Positions 36,141 to 44,469 of a stretch of DNA of 54,954 nt are shown piece after piece. How positions within the stretch are numbered: the first letter of the stretch is position 1; every line of letters starts with the position of its first letter. This DNA is from AcAMD-5 sp044343935 (GTDB lineage: Bacteria > Actinomycetota > Actinomycetes > S36-B12 > UBA5976). The stretch covers positions 1 through 54,954 of the forward strand of contig JBIJDU010000011.1 of assembly GCA_044343935.1 (NCBI GenBank). Direction: 5' to 3'. The translations under genes were made by a program, and so were the position numbers. Below the pieces are notes generated by a model. That model saw only the letters and a program-made list of their open reading frames with translations. It was not told where the DNA came from and made no database searches.

Positions 36141-37031
36141 TTACCAACCGCGTTTGGCGTATTTCTCCGATTCCGGCAAGGTATCGATGTTGATGCCAAC
36201 CATGGCTTCACCTAATCCGCGCGAAACATCACCAATCTTTTTCGCATCGGTGTAATGCAATGTTGCCTGCACAATCGCAGCAGCACGCTTTGCTGGATCT
36301 CCACTCTTGAAGATGCCAGACCCAACAAAAACACCGTCTGCACCTAACTGCATCATCAATGCCGCATCCGCCGGAGTTGCAATTCCACCTGCAGTAAATA
36401 GCACCACTGGCAATTTTCCAGTTCGTGCAACTTCAGCAACTAATTCGTATGGTGCTTGGTGATTCTTTGCAGCAGTGTAAAGCTCTTCCTCATTCATCAC
36501 GCTCAATCGGCGGATATCACCCAAAATCTGTCGCATGTGTCGCGTGGCTTCAACGACGTTTCCAGTTCCTGCTTCACCTTTAGAGCGAATCATGGCTGCA
36601 CCCTCAGTAATTCGTCGCAGCGCTTCACCTAAATTTGTTGCACCGCAGACAAACGGAACTGTAAACTTCCATTTATCGATGTGATTGGATTCATCAGCTG
36701 GAGTTAAAACCTCAGATTCATCGATGTAATCAACACCAAGTGATTCCAAAACTTGCGCTTCAACAAAATGACCAATTCGCGCTTTCGCCATAACCGGAAT
36801 GGAAACCGCATTAACTATTCCTTCAATCATGTCTGGATCAGACATGCGAGCAACGCCACCTTGAACTCGGATATCAGCAGGAACGCGCTCGAGCGCCATG
36901 ACTGCTACCGCACCAGCATCTTCAGCGATCTTGGCCTGTTCGGGTGTAACGACATCCATGATTACCCCACCCTTAAGCATTTCAGCCATGCCACGCTTAA
37001 CTGTTGGTGTCCCGGTGCGTGCTTCAGTCAT
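36141..37031 (-). CDS. pdxS: Pyridoxal 5'-phosphate synthase subunit PdxS
   Basis: 296 residues from the ATG at 37029-37031 (MTEARTGTP), chosen because AAGGGGAAC lies just upstream; an in-frame extension to 37100 has no similarity. TIM-barrel synthase building PLP from ribose 5-phosphate, glyceraldehyde 3-phosphate and ammonia. The N-terminal KRGMAEMLKGGVIMDV, the Schiff-base lysine stretch PVMAKARIGHFVEAQ and RSKGEAGTGNVVEATRHMR are intact. A TACGAT -10 candidate lies about 40 bases upstream. Confidence 0.97.
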   Translation of the reverse strand: MTEARTGTPTVKRGMAEMLKGGVIMDVVTPEQAKIAEDAGAVAVMALERVPADIRVQGGVARMSDPDMIEGIVNAVSIPVMAKARIGHFVEAQVLESLGVDYIDESEVLTPADESNHIDKWKFTVPFVCGATNLGEALRRITEGAAMIRSKGEAGTGNVVEATRHMRQILGDIRRLSVMNEEELYTAAKNHQAPYELVAEVARTGKLPVVLFTAGGIATPADAALMMQLGADGVFVGSGIFKSGDPAKRAAAIVQATLHYTDAKKIGDVSRGLGEAMVGINIDTLPESEKYAKRGW

Positions 37032-37084
37032 TAGTTCCCCTTGGTTGATTCGTTTCCCTTGGTAGTGGGCAATCGTACGCGAAA

Positions 37085-37114
37085 GGGCGAGGACCGCCAT
37101 TGCAGTCCTCGCCC
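37085..37114 (-). terminator. Terminator-like hairpin after the H1-like gene
   Basis: Ten-base perfect GC-rich arms GGGCGAGGAC and GTCCTCGCCC with a ten-base loop, 21-50 bases beyond the stop of the lysine-rich protein gene. On the minus strand only TTT follows, so it is a weak intrinsic terminator at best, but its place between an independent gene and the pdxS promoter fits. Confidence 0.55.
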
Positions 37115-37134
37115 TCAGAATCGCTACGTGATTA

Positions 37135-37503
37135 TTACCAAGTAGGTAGGTTTGGTAGCGCCGGAATCTCTACCGGTGCTGGTGTTGCCGGCTTGGCTGG
37201 CTTAGCAGCCTTCTTGGCTTTTGGTTTTGCCTTACTTGTTTTCTTTACTGCCTTTTTTGGCTTTGCTACTTTTTTCTTGGCTTTTTTGCTGGCTTTTTTT
37301 GGCGCCTTAGCTTTTTTTGCTGATTTCTTGGCAGTCTTTTTTACTGCTTTCTTTTTTGCAGCTTTCTTAGCCTTTTTTGCCGGAGCCTTCTTCGCGGTTC
37401 GCTTAGTAGTCTTCTTGGTTGCCTTCTTTACTGCTTTCTTTGTTACGCGCTTCTTGGTTGCTTTCTTAACAGCGCGCTTCTTTGCAGCCTTTTTTACGGC
37501 CAC
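37135..37503 (-). CDS. Histone H1-like, lysine- and alanine-rich protein
   Basis: 122 residues, about 50 of them lysine, arranged as repeats of the type A-x-K-K, with Ala, Thr, Ser, Arg and Pro as the rest. The last 18 residues (from PATPAPVEI to the end LPNLPTW) are uncharged apart from one Glu. Such tails resemble eukaryotic H1 C termini and the actinobacterial H1-like or HU-tail proteins, which bind and compact DNA or RNA. There is no HU domain here. Start GTG at 37501-37503 with GGGGAGGT four bases upstream. It has its own leader with a small palindrome and a terminator-like hairpin downstream, so is probably transcribed on its own. Confidence 0.85.
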   Translation of the reverse strand: MAVKKAAKKRAVKKATKKRVTKKAVKKATKKTTKRTAKKAPAKKAKKAAKKKAVKKTAKKSAKKAKAPKKASKKAKKKVAKPKKAVKKTSKAKPKAKKAAKPAKPATPAPVEIPALPNLPTW

Positions 37504-37521
37504 GTTACCTCCCCGATAATG

Positions 37522-37537
37522 GCGTCAGTTGTGACGC
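37522..37537 (-). promoter_or_regulatory. Palindrome in the leader of the H1-like gene
   Basis: GCGTCA-GTTG-TGACGC, perfect six-base arms, located 19 bases before the start codon and 17 bases after a -10 candidate. It may be an operator or a small 5' leader hairpin. Confidence 0.35.
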
Positions 37538-37553
37538 AATGCGCGTATTTTGA

Positions 37554-37559
37554 ACTATA
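37554..37559 (-). promoter_or_regulatory. Candidate -10 element of the H1-like gene
   Basis: TATAGT on the minus strand, close to the TATAAT consensus, 51 bases before the GTG start. No -35 at a proper distance is convincing. Confidence 0.4.
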
Positions 37560-37588
37560 ACTAGACGATTTGGCAACACGATTGCAAT

Positions 37589-38050
37589 TTAATTTAGCTG
37601 CAATATTCCGTCATCAAAATCAACATATTTGGGTGCAGAGGCTCGGCCAGAAAGGCGCAGCCATCTTGCAATACGCCAACTTCGCAAATACATTGTTGAT
37701 CGGACCGCTTCGTTGTACATTCGACGGGCATCTTGGACCCGAACTTGTGCCAGCTGCATCGGCAAATCTGTATCGTGATCCTGTAATACTCGCGTCAACT
37801 CTGATTCAGCAAACAAATGAGGTGCTGAGAATAAACTTGAAGAAGCTGCTACTTTCGCCAAATCAGCAGCGATCGCAATTTCAGGCACACCGCTTGCAAT
37901 CGCTGCCTCATAGCGCTCATTACATCTGCGCCAAAGTGTGGTTCGAGCACTACTTACCCGTCGATGTAATCGATCCAAACGTCCAGCTACTTGCGAGGCA
38001 AAAAGCAAAATGATTAGCACAGAAATTAAGGTAAGAATGAAGCCGGTCAT
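37589..38050 (-). CDS. Membrane-anchored LemA-like protein
   Basis: 153 residues: an N-terminal membrane helix (about 3-19), then a helical bundle. The stretch VRVQDARRMYNEAVRSTMYL (about 107-126) followed by a hydrophobic, basic segment resembles the C-terminal half of LemA proteins (ARxxYNxxV), and the RLDRLHRRVSSARTTLWRRCNER segment their first coiled helix. Function unknown. It overlaps the pimA stop (ATGA) and thus belongs to the inositol-lipid mannosylation operon, suggesting a membrane or envelope role. Confidence 0.7.
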   Translation of the reverse strand: MTGFILTLISVLIILLFASQVAGRLDRLHRRVSSARTTLWRRCNERYEAAIASGVPEIAIAADLAKVAASSSLFSAPHLFAESELTRVLQDHDTDLPMQLAQVRVQDARRMYNEAVRSTMYLRSWRIARWLRLSGRASAPKYVDFDDGILQLN

Positions 38051-39225
38051 CCGACCCCCTGCATCTGTCTACCCCAGCGACCGATAAATAGGTGCGCAAG
38101 GTCTTCGCGCACTCGCTCCCCAGCTAGTCGAGCTGAGTCATAGCAATCTAAAACCCGATCGGTAACTAGGTCCCAGTCATATCGCCATACCAATTTTGAT
38201 CCCACTTCGGCGAATTTCTTCAATTCTGCTGGATTGGAAACGGCTTGGATCAACGCAGCTGCTATCCCCGCTGGAGTTGGGTCAAATAACAGTCCTGCTT
38301 TCCCTTCAGCTAACACTAGGCGAAATGCCTCGATGTTTGATGCAGCGATTGCGGCCCCAGCCGACATTGCTTCAGTCAAAATAATGCCAAATGACTCGCC
38401 TGAAAGATTTGGCGCAATAAACAAATCTGTGCCTTTGAGTAACGATGCTTTTTCAACATCGGATACCGGACCGATTAATTTGATTGCAGATTTTGTCGAC
38501 TCCGCAAGGTCGTCAAATTCATCTGGTAAATCTCCCATCCCTACGATTGCTAATTTAATTTCAAATCCAGCATTTAGCGCTGCTTCAAATCCAACCAACA
38601 GTTCAGCTAGGCCCTTTCGCTCATCCTCTAATCGACCAATGAACAGGATTTGAAATTCAGATTCGCCAAAGGCTCGCTTTGGTGTTGCGTTTCTGAAAAA
38701 ATTAACATCAATTCCATTAGGAATAATTAAGGCATCGCCACCAACGCTTTCTAGCACACTGCGTCTGGCTAGTTCACTAACCGCAATGCGCACAGTGCAT
38801 CGCTCCAGCACTGAATTTGCCAGGAATCTTCCACTTTTTACCGCAACTGAATAGTCATACGCCGCATGCTGAGTTGCCACAATAGGTCCACTTGCGGTCC
38901 ATGCCACAATTGGTGAGATGCTAAGACTAAGCGGTTCATGCAGATGTAGCACATCAAAATCATTTTCACGAAGCCACAATTGCGCTCGTCGAAATGCAAC
39001 CGGATCAAATTTTACTCTCGATACTGCGCCATTAAAGGGAACTGGCACTGAATCTCCTGCTGAGAAAACCTCGGGTGAATCATCATCAGTTGTTGGCGCA
39101 AAAATTGACACCTGATGACCTAATTCGCGCAATCTTTCAGAAAGTCCAATTACATGTGACTTAACTCCACCTGGTACCGACCAGTCATAGGGGCAAACCA
39201 TTCCGATGCTTAATAAATCACGCAT
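38047..39225 (-). CDS. pimA: Phosphatidylinositol alpha-mannosyltransferase PimA
   Basis: 392 residues, GT4 family, GT-B fold. It resembles mycobacterial PimA through its length: GMVCPYDWSVPGGVKSHV, FDVLHLHEPLSLS, GPIVATQHAAYDYS (with the essential His), IPNGIDVNFF, and GESFGIILTEAMSAG with the donor-binding Glu. It adds the first mannose from GDP-mannose to the inositol ring of phosphatidylinositol on the inner membrane face. It overlaps the acyltransferase gene by eight bases. Because patA and pgsA are adjacent, the assignment is firmer than from sequence alone. Confidence 0.9.
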   Translation of the reverse strand: MRDLLSIGMVCPYDWSVPGGVKSHVIGLSERLRELGHQVSIFAPTTDDDSPEVFSAGDSVPVPFNGAVSRVKFDPVAFRRAQLWLRENDFDVLHLHEPLSLSISPIVAWTASGPIVATQHAAYDYSVAVKSGRFLANSVLERCTVRIAVSELARRSVLESVGGDALIIPNGIDVNFFRNATPKRAFGESEFQILFIGRLEDERKGLAELLVGFEAALNAGFEIKLAIVGMGDLPDEFDDLAESTKSAIKLIGPVSDVEKASLLKGTDLFIAPNLSGESFGIILTEAMSAGAAIAASNIEAFRLVLAEGKAGLLFDPTPAGIAAALIQAVSNPAELKKFAEVGSKLVWRYDWDLVTDRVLDCYDSARLAGERVREDLAHLFIGRWGRQMQGVG

Positions 39226-40078
39226 TTATCCGCCAAAGTCGCTGCAATACATGCCAATCAGTGGGGTGATCTTGAACGTATTTAGTGAAGCGATCAGCCA
39301 TCTGCTGTGTTGCCTTTGCTATTGCTGCTTCACGGCTTAAGGTTTTGTCGAACTCAATTGGCGAGTCAATAAAGCCGCCTAGATGAGTCGGTTCATTAAA
39401 CAGGCAAGCAGTTGTTAGCACCGAGTTAGTGGCGTAAGCCAACGCCGCAGGACCAGAAGGCATAGTGCAGACCTCGCCACAGAACTCAACTTCAATGCCG
39501 CTAGAGGACATATCTCGATCTGCAACCAGCGCAACTAACTTTCCGTCAGTAAGCGCAGCCTTGAGCGCCGGCACTGTTGCGCGGTCCGCAGCTGGAAAAG
39601 CAATCAACCCAATTGACTTTCTATACTCAAGAAAAGCTTTAAACACGCGCTCTGGCTTTAGTCGCTCTGCTACCGTAATAACTTCACCGGCTTGCATCGC
39701 AAACCATCTTCCCGCGAGATCCCAATTAGCTAAATGTGCAACCGCAACAACAACTCCTTGTTTTTGCTTAAGTGGATCAAGTAAAATCTCCGAATTGGCA
39801 ATTTTTACCATTTGCATCACTTTATTATCACTATAACTAGGTAATTGAAACGCCTCTACCCAATAGCGACTATATGAAACTAAGCCGTCCTTGACTAATT
39901 CATCTAACTCAAATCCAGACTTACCAGTTACTACTGCCAAGTTCTTTCTTAATTGCATTACGCCTTTGCCATTCTTTCGATAAGCAATCATGGCTAACTG
40001 AGCAAAAATTTTCCTTGCCAATTGAGTTGGCAAGAGCCTAACAATTCGCCAAGCAACTAAGTACCCAATCGCGCTCAT
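39218..40078 (-). CDS. patA: Phosphatidylinositol mannoside acyltransferase
   Basis: 286 residues of the LpxL/HtrB-like acyltransferase family. The catalytic H-x4-D motif is HLANWD (about residues 114-119), followed by VALVADRDMSSSGIEVEF and a conserved C-terminal TKYVQDHPTDWHVLQRLW. In mycobacteria PatA (Rv2611c) acylates the 2-linked mannose of PIMs. Position between pgsA and pimA supports the same role. The ATG overlaps the pgsA stop (ATGA). Confidence 0.9.
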   Translation of the reverse strand: MSAIGYLVAWRIVRLLPTQLARKIFAQLAMIAYRKNGKGVMQLRKNLAVVTGKSGFELDELVKDGLVSYSRYWVEAFQLPSYSDNKVMQMVKIANSEILLDPLKQKQGVVVAVAHLANWDLAGRWFAMQAGEVITVAERLKPERVFKAFLEYRKSIGLIAFPAADRATVPALKAALTDGKLVALVADRDMSSSGIEVEFCGEVCTMPSGPAALAYATNSVLTTACLFNEPTHLGGFIDSPIEFDKTLSREAAIAKATQQMADRFTKYVQDHPTDWHVLQRLWRINA

Positions 40079-40674
40079 GATGGATTTGATTGATAGGCAG
40101 CAACCAATCGCTGCAGCACGGTAATGATGGTTAAAATCGTCAAAGTTATAATCGCGATGTCTATTGCGAAACTAAGTCCAAGTCCAGTAAATCCGGTTCC
40201 CACTAGCAGAATAATGATTCGCTCAGGCCGTTCGGCAATGCCAACTTTCATCGGTATGCCCTGACTCTCTGCTTTAGCCCGAATATATGAAATCAACTGC
40301 GCGGCAAATGCGGTTACTATTGCGGGCCCAAGCAGCGTCGAGTCTTGGTTTGCGTAATAAATTACCAAGGACCCAAAAAGCGCCGCATCGGTAACTCGGT
40401 CCATAGTGCTATCAAGGAATGGACCTATTGGATTTGATACTCCAGAGATTCGCGCCACAGTGCCATCGAGTAGGTCGGAAAATATAAAAACTAAAATAAA
40501 TAATGTGCCGACAAGGAAATCTCCATCAGGGAAAAACAAAATTGCTGAAGCAGAAATTCCAATTGTACCAACGAGGGTTATTACATTTGGTGAAACTTGG
40601 AGTTTGACTAATAGACCAGCGATTGGATCAATTACCCGGCCAACAACAGTTCGCGCCTTGTCATTGTCAAGCAT
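40075..40674 (-). CDS. pgsA: CDP-alcohol phosphatidyltransferase, phosphatidylinositol phosphate synthase
   Basis: 199 residues with about six membrane helices. The family motif D-G-x2-A-R-x8-G-x3-D-x3-D is complete: DGTVARISGVSNPIGPFLDS plus the last Asp in TMD (about residues 69-91). The actinobacterial member in this locus (PgsA1, Rv2612c) joins CDP-diacylglycerol with inositol 1-phosphate. Substrate is inferred from the neighbours patA and pimA; a phosphatidylglycerophosphate synthase is the alternative. Confidence 0.9.
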   Translation of the reverse strand: MLDNDKARTVVGRVIDPIAGLLVKLQVSPNVITLVGTIGISASAILFFPDGDFLVGTLFILVFIFSDLLDGTVARISGVSNPIGPFLDSTMDRVTDAALFGSLVIYYANQDSTLLGPAIVTAFAAQLISYIRAKAESQGIPMKVGIAERPERIIILLVGTGFTGLGLSFAIDIAIITLTILTIITVLQRLVAAYQSNPS

Positions 40675-41167
40675 CGGGCCAAGCCTGCGCGAGTAAATCT
40701 CTTAAATCTGTCAGTAGTTGGGCCAAGACTTTTGTACTACTGATTATCGGCATGAAATTTGTATCACCTTGCCAGCGAGGCACAATGTGCTGATGTAAGT
40801 GATCTGCAATTCCCGCTCCAGATACCGCACCTTGATTGAGTCCAATATTGAATCCTTGTGCGCCAGATACTTCGCGCAATGCTTGCATGCCAGCTTTAGT
40901 TAGTTGATGCAATTCAGCGGCCTCTAACGAAGTTAACTCGGTTAAATCCGCTACATGTCGGTATGGGCAAACCAATAAATGGCCTGAGTTGTAGGGATAC
41001 AAATTCATTACGACGTAGCAGTGATCGCCACCTGTCACAATTAAATCTGAATTTGATCTGCCTTCTTTGGTATTACAAAAAACACATCCAGCTGGTTTGT
41101 CGATGCCTTGCAAGTAGGGTAAACGATGCGGCGCCCACAGCCTTTCCCAATCATTAGGCGCACTCAT
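40667..41167 (-). CDS. HIT family nucleotide-binding protein
   Basis: 166 residues. The histidine triad reads HLHQHIVPRW (about 124-133), and a CVFC pair near the N terminus (about 28-31) is usual in actinobacterial members of the Ap4A phosphorylase/Fhit-like branch (Rv2613c). Rv2613c acts as a diadenosine tetraphosphate phosphorylase. The ATG follows the thrS TAA directly and the stop overlaps pgsA by eight bases. Confidence 0.94.
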   Translation of the reverse strand: MSAPNDWERLWAPHRLPYLQGIDKPAGCVFCNTKEGRSNSDLIVTGGDHCYVVMNLYPYNSGHLLVCPYRHVADLTELTSLEAAELHQLTKAGMQALREVSGAQGFNIGLNQGAVSGAGIADHLHQHIVPRWQGDTNFMPIISSTKVLAQLLTDLRDLLAQAWPDA

Positions 41168-43153
41168 TTAGACCTGACTTCTACTATCAACTGCAGTTTG
41201 AATTATTTTAATAGCATCCTCAATCGCTACCCCATTTACCTGAGTGCCATCTCGGTAGCGGAACGAAACCGCATTGCTCGCCTGATCGGTTTCACCCGCA
41301 ATAAGCATGAATGGAATCTTCTGTTGCTGTGCTTTTCGAATTTTTTTCTGCATACGATCATCAGACTTATCAACTTCAACTCGAATGCCGCGTTCCTTTA
41401 GTTTCTTTGCCACTTCATCTAAATAGTCGTTAAATCCTTCTGCAACTGGAATGCCCACGACCTGGGTTGGCGCTAGCCAAGGTGGGAACGCTCCAGCATA
41501 ATGTTCAGTTAGAACACCAATAAATCGCTCTACCGAACCAAACAAGGCTCGGTGAATCATGATTGGTTGTTGACGAGATCCGTCATCTGCTTGATATTCC
41601 AACTCAAATCGTGCTGGTAATTGAAAATCAACTTGGATGGTAGACATTTGCCAGGTTCGACCGATTGCATCTTTTGCTTGAACTGAAATCTTAGGACCAT
41701 AAAACGCAGCACCACCTGGATCTGGCACCAATTTCAGACCAGACTCTTCAGCAGCAGCCTGTAGCGCTACTGTAGCTTCATTCCAATCAGCGTCTGAGCC
41801 GATGCTTTTCTCTGGATTTCGAGTGCTTAACTCCAAATAAAAGTCATCTAATCCATAATCACGCAATAGCGATAACACAAAAGAGAGCAATGACTTAAGT
41901 TCGCTTGGCATTTGTTCTCTAGTGCAATAAATATGAGCGTCATCTTGTGTCATGCCGCGAACGCGGGTCAGCCCATGGATCACGCCACTTTTTTCATATC
42001 GATACACCGAACCAAACTCAAACAATCGCAAAGGTAATTCCCGATAAGAGCGTCCACGTGATCGATAAATTAGATTATGGAACGGACAGTTCATTGGCTT
42101 TAGATAATAATCAGCGCCGGCTCTTTTAATACTGCCATCTTCATTTCGTTCTTCATCCACTCGCATTGGTGGATACATACCATCGGCATACCACTGTAAA
42201 TGTCCCGAGGTTTCAAACAAATTAGATTTAGTTATATGCGGCGAGTAAACAAATTCATAATCTGCAGCTTCATGTCGAGATCGTGAGTAATCTTCCATCG
42301 CGCGGCGGATAATTCCGCCTTTTGGATGGAAGACAGCAAGACCGCTGCCTATTTCGTCTGGGAACGAAAACAAATCGAGCTCAACACCAAGTTTGCGATG
42401 GTCGCGCTTCTCCGCTTCGGCTAATCGAGTTAAGTAATCATTCAACTCTTCCTTCGTCGCCCATGCTGTGCCATAAATTCGTTGCACAGATGGATTTTTA
42501 TCATTTCCGCGCCAATATGCTGCCGAGGTTTTCATCAATTTAAATGCCTTAATCATGCCAGTATGGGCGATATGTGGGCCTCGACATAAATCGCACCAAA
42601 CTAAGTTTCCATCTCGATCAACATTGTCATAAATAGTTAACTCGGCACCACCGACTTCCATGATGTCATCAGTAGGGGCACCTTTGATAGTGACTAACTC
42701 CAACTTGAAGGGTTCGTTTTTCAACTCCAATTGTGCTTGGGGCTCAGTTACTACTCGTCGAACAAATTTTTGTTGAGCGTTAATAATTTCGCGCATCTTC
42801 TTTTCGATGACTTCAAGAGATTCTGGTGTGAACGGCTCTACGTTGCCAAAGTCATAATAAAAACCATCTGTAATTGGCGGGCCAATTCCTAAATGGGCTT
42901 GAGGATATAACTGCTGCACGGCCTGTGCCATAACGTGTGCGGTGGAATGGCGAAGAATCGCCAAGCCATCTTCGCTGGTTATTTCAATTCCTTCGATTTC
43001 ATCTTTAGGCTGTACTGGCAGGACTAAGTCTTTGATTTGGCCATTAACTTTGGCTGCAAGGTATTTTTTATCGGAACCCAGTGCTTCAAAGTAACTAGTG
43101 CCAGCCGCAACCGATTTGACTGACCCAGCCACTGCCACTGTTATGGCCGACAC
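41168..43153 (-). CDS. thrS: Threonyl-tRNA synthetase
   Basis: 661 residues with all domains: N-terminal TGS (about 1-65), editing domain with RHSTAHVMA and CDLCRGPHIAHTG, the class II core with MNCPFHNLIYRSRGRSYRELPLRLFEFGSVYRYE (given in pieces here) and zinc ligands Cys/His, and a C-terminal anticodon-binding domain. Start GTG at 43151-43153 with AAGGGGG seven bases upstream. The leader is only about 50 bases, too short for a T-box. A TAGGCT hexamer on the minus strand about 25 bases upstream of the ribosome-binding site could be a -10. Confidence 0.98.
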   Translation of the reverse strand: MSAITVAVAGSVKSVAAGTSYFEALGSDKKYLAAKVNGQIKDLVLPVQPKDEIEGIEITSEDGLAILRHSTAHVMAQAVQQLYPQAHLGIGPPITDGFYYDFGNVEPFTPESLEVIEKKMREIINAQQKFVRRVVTEPQAQLELKNEPFKLELVTIKGAPTDDIMEVGGAELTIYDNVDRDGNLVWCDLCRGPHIAHTGMIKAFKLMKTSAAYWRGNDKNPSVQRIYGTAWATKEELNDYLTRLAEAEKRDHRKLGVELDLFSFPDEIGSGLAVFHPKGGIIRRAMEDYSRSRHEAADYEFVYSPHITKSNLFETSGHLQWYADGMYPPMRVDEERNEDGSIKRAGADYYLKPMNCPFHNLIYRSRGRSYRELPLRLFEFGSVYRYEKSGVIHGLTRVRGMTQDDAHIYCTREQMPSELKSLLSFVLSLLRDYGLDDFYLELSTRNPEKSIGSDADWNEATVALQAAAEESGLKLVPDPGGAAFYGPKISVQAKDAIGRTWQMSTIQVDFQLPARFELEYQADDGSRQQPIMIHRALFGSVERFIGVLTEHYAGAFPPWLAPTQVVGIPVAEGFNDYLDEVAKKLKERGIRVEVDKSDDRMQKKIRKAQQQKIPFMLIAGETDQASNAVSFRYRDGTQVNGVAIEDAIKIIQTAVDSRSQV

Positions 43154-43206
43154 AATGCCCCCTTGGATGTTTTCAAGGGTCAGCCTATCTCAACTCAAGG
43201 GTGAAA

Positions 43207-43632
43207 TTAGCGAGTAAGGAAGGCTTCTAACTCACGAAAGCCGTCCAGTGTGAATTGATATTGATACAAATACCAGCCAACCATGCTAAGTACGATCAAG
43301 GCAAATGATCCCACTACCTGCCGGCGAATTTTTCGCAGCGTGGGATCCTGCCACCATTTCGCGGCAAGCTCCATCATGGATTTAACCGGGCCCATGGCTC
43401 GTTTCGCCCAGGTGTATTCGGTGGAAAGCACAAATATGCCAATCACAATAAATAGTGCACCAGGACCTGGCACTACCAGCATGATTAAGCCAGCTGCAAG
43501 AAAAACAATTCCAGTAGTAACAACTAACAGGTGCCATACCAACAAGGTAACTGGAGTTTTGGCCATAAACGACCTAGCGCTGCGATAAGTGCCGCTAAGT
43601 CGTTTCGGTTTTGAATTTTCTGGCGTTGTCAT
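43207..43632 (-). CDS. TIGR02611/PGPGW-type membrane protein
   Basis: 141 residues with three membrane segments. Two closely spaced helices hold the motif LIMLVVPGPGALFIVIGIF (about 48-66), typical of the PGPGW family, followed by LSTEYTWAKRAMGPVK; a third helix lies near residue 110-125. Function unknown. It precedes thrS in several actinobacteria as well. It starts nine bases after pabC, so it probably belongs to the pabB-pabC transcript. Confidence 0.85.
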   Translation of the reverse strand: MTTPENSKPKRLSGTYRSARSFMAKTPVTLLVWHLLVVTTGIVFLAAGLIMLVVPGPGALFIVIGIFVLSTEYTWAKRAMGPVKSMMELAAKWWQDPTLRKIRRQVVGSFALIVLSMVGWYLYQYQFTLDGFRELEAFLTR

Positions 43633-43641
43633 AGTTAAATT

Positions 43642-44469
43642 CTAAATCAAAGTTTGGTATTCCAGTGGCGAATTCAACAAGTCTTGATATTTCTCAGCCA
43701 ATTTAGCGATTTCCAGCGATCCAGCTAGGGACCGCTGGTCGATATGAGAAATATGCTGCACCCCTCGAACGCTTGACAGCAAAGCGGCACCACTGACCTG
43801 AGCTAATTCATTTTTTGTTATTACCTGTTCATTAACCGCGAACTTCTCAATTAATAGCTCGCGCGTTATGCCACGCAAGGCGCCCGCACTCAGCGGTGGC
43901 GTAACCAATTCGTCATTAATCTCAAAAAGTAGATTACATGTTGCACTCTCAACAACTTCACCCTTGGTGTTTAAAATCAGCGCTTCGTCAAATCCGGCCG
44001 CAACAGCATCGTTTAATGCAATTACATTTTCCAGATAGGAAAGTGTCTTGATGCTAGAAATCAAACTGTATTCATTTCGAATAATTCTTGATGTGTGTAA
44101 CTTTGCAGGTGATGTCGCGATCGATATCGGTGCTGCGGTAATGAACCAGTTTATGTTTGCGCCTCGCATTACGCCGGCTGGGCCAAGTCCGCTGGTAATT
44201 GTTAACCGCAGTCTGGCATCCGTTACACCAGCGCCATGCAACTTGCCTACTACTTCGGCTATCGCGCTAGTCATTGCAGTTTTTGGTGGAAGCTCTATGC
44301 CAATTAGATTTGCGGCATGATTCAACCTGGCGATATGGCGCGTTAGTGCAAATACGCCAAATGCCGTAACTCGCATGCTTTCAAATATTCCATCGCCAAC
44401 TGTGACGCCATGATCATCGAGCGAAATGGCCGCAGCGTTGAAGCCTTCGTTCGGAGACCACTTAATCAT
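43642..44469 (-). CDS. pabC: Aminodeoxychorismate lyase
   Basis: 275 residues, fold-type IV PLP enzyme that releases pyruvate from 4-amino-4-deoxychorismate to give p-aminobenzoate. VGDGIFESMRV near the N terminus, the PLP lysine in SSIKTLSYLENVIALN (about residues 137-152), and EALILNTKGEVVESATCNLLFE support this. Branched-chain or D-amino acid transaminases are relatives, but the 8-base overlap with pabB decides for folate synthesis. Confidence 0.9.
   Translation of the reverse strand: MIKWSPNEGFNAAAISLDDHGVTVGDGIFESMRVTAFGVFALTRHIARLNHAANLIGIELPPKTAMTSAIAEVVGKLHGAGVTDARLRLTITSGLGPAGVMRGANINWFITAAPISIATSPAKLHTSRIIRNEYSLISSIKTLSYLENVIALNDAVAAGFDEALILNTKGEVVESATCNLLFEINDELVTPPLSAGALRGITRELLIEKFAVNEQVITKNELAQVSGAALLSSVRGVQHISHIDQRSLAGSLEIAKLAEKYQDLLNSPLEYQTLI

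Noticed and set aside
37032..37100. Longer N terminus of pdxS
   Set aside because: The ATG at 37031 has a strong ribosome-binding site and the normal PdxS length; the extension overlaps the promoter region and hairpin.
37135..37503. CRISPR-like or tandem repeat array
   Set aside because: The periodicity comes from AKK-type codons in a coding frame with a good start and ribosome-binding site; no spacers.
37100..37519. Plus-strand frame of 139 codons rich in Ala, Phe and Leu
   Set aside because: It is the antisense of the lysine-rich gene; the repetitive codons AAG/AAA/GCC on the minus strand automatically give a hydrophobic frame.
43154..43206. T-box leader for thrS
   Set aside because: Only about 50 bases are available and no T-box sequence or specifier loop is visible; the short CCCTTG/CAAGGG repeat is too small.
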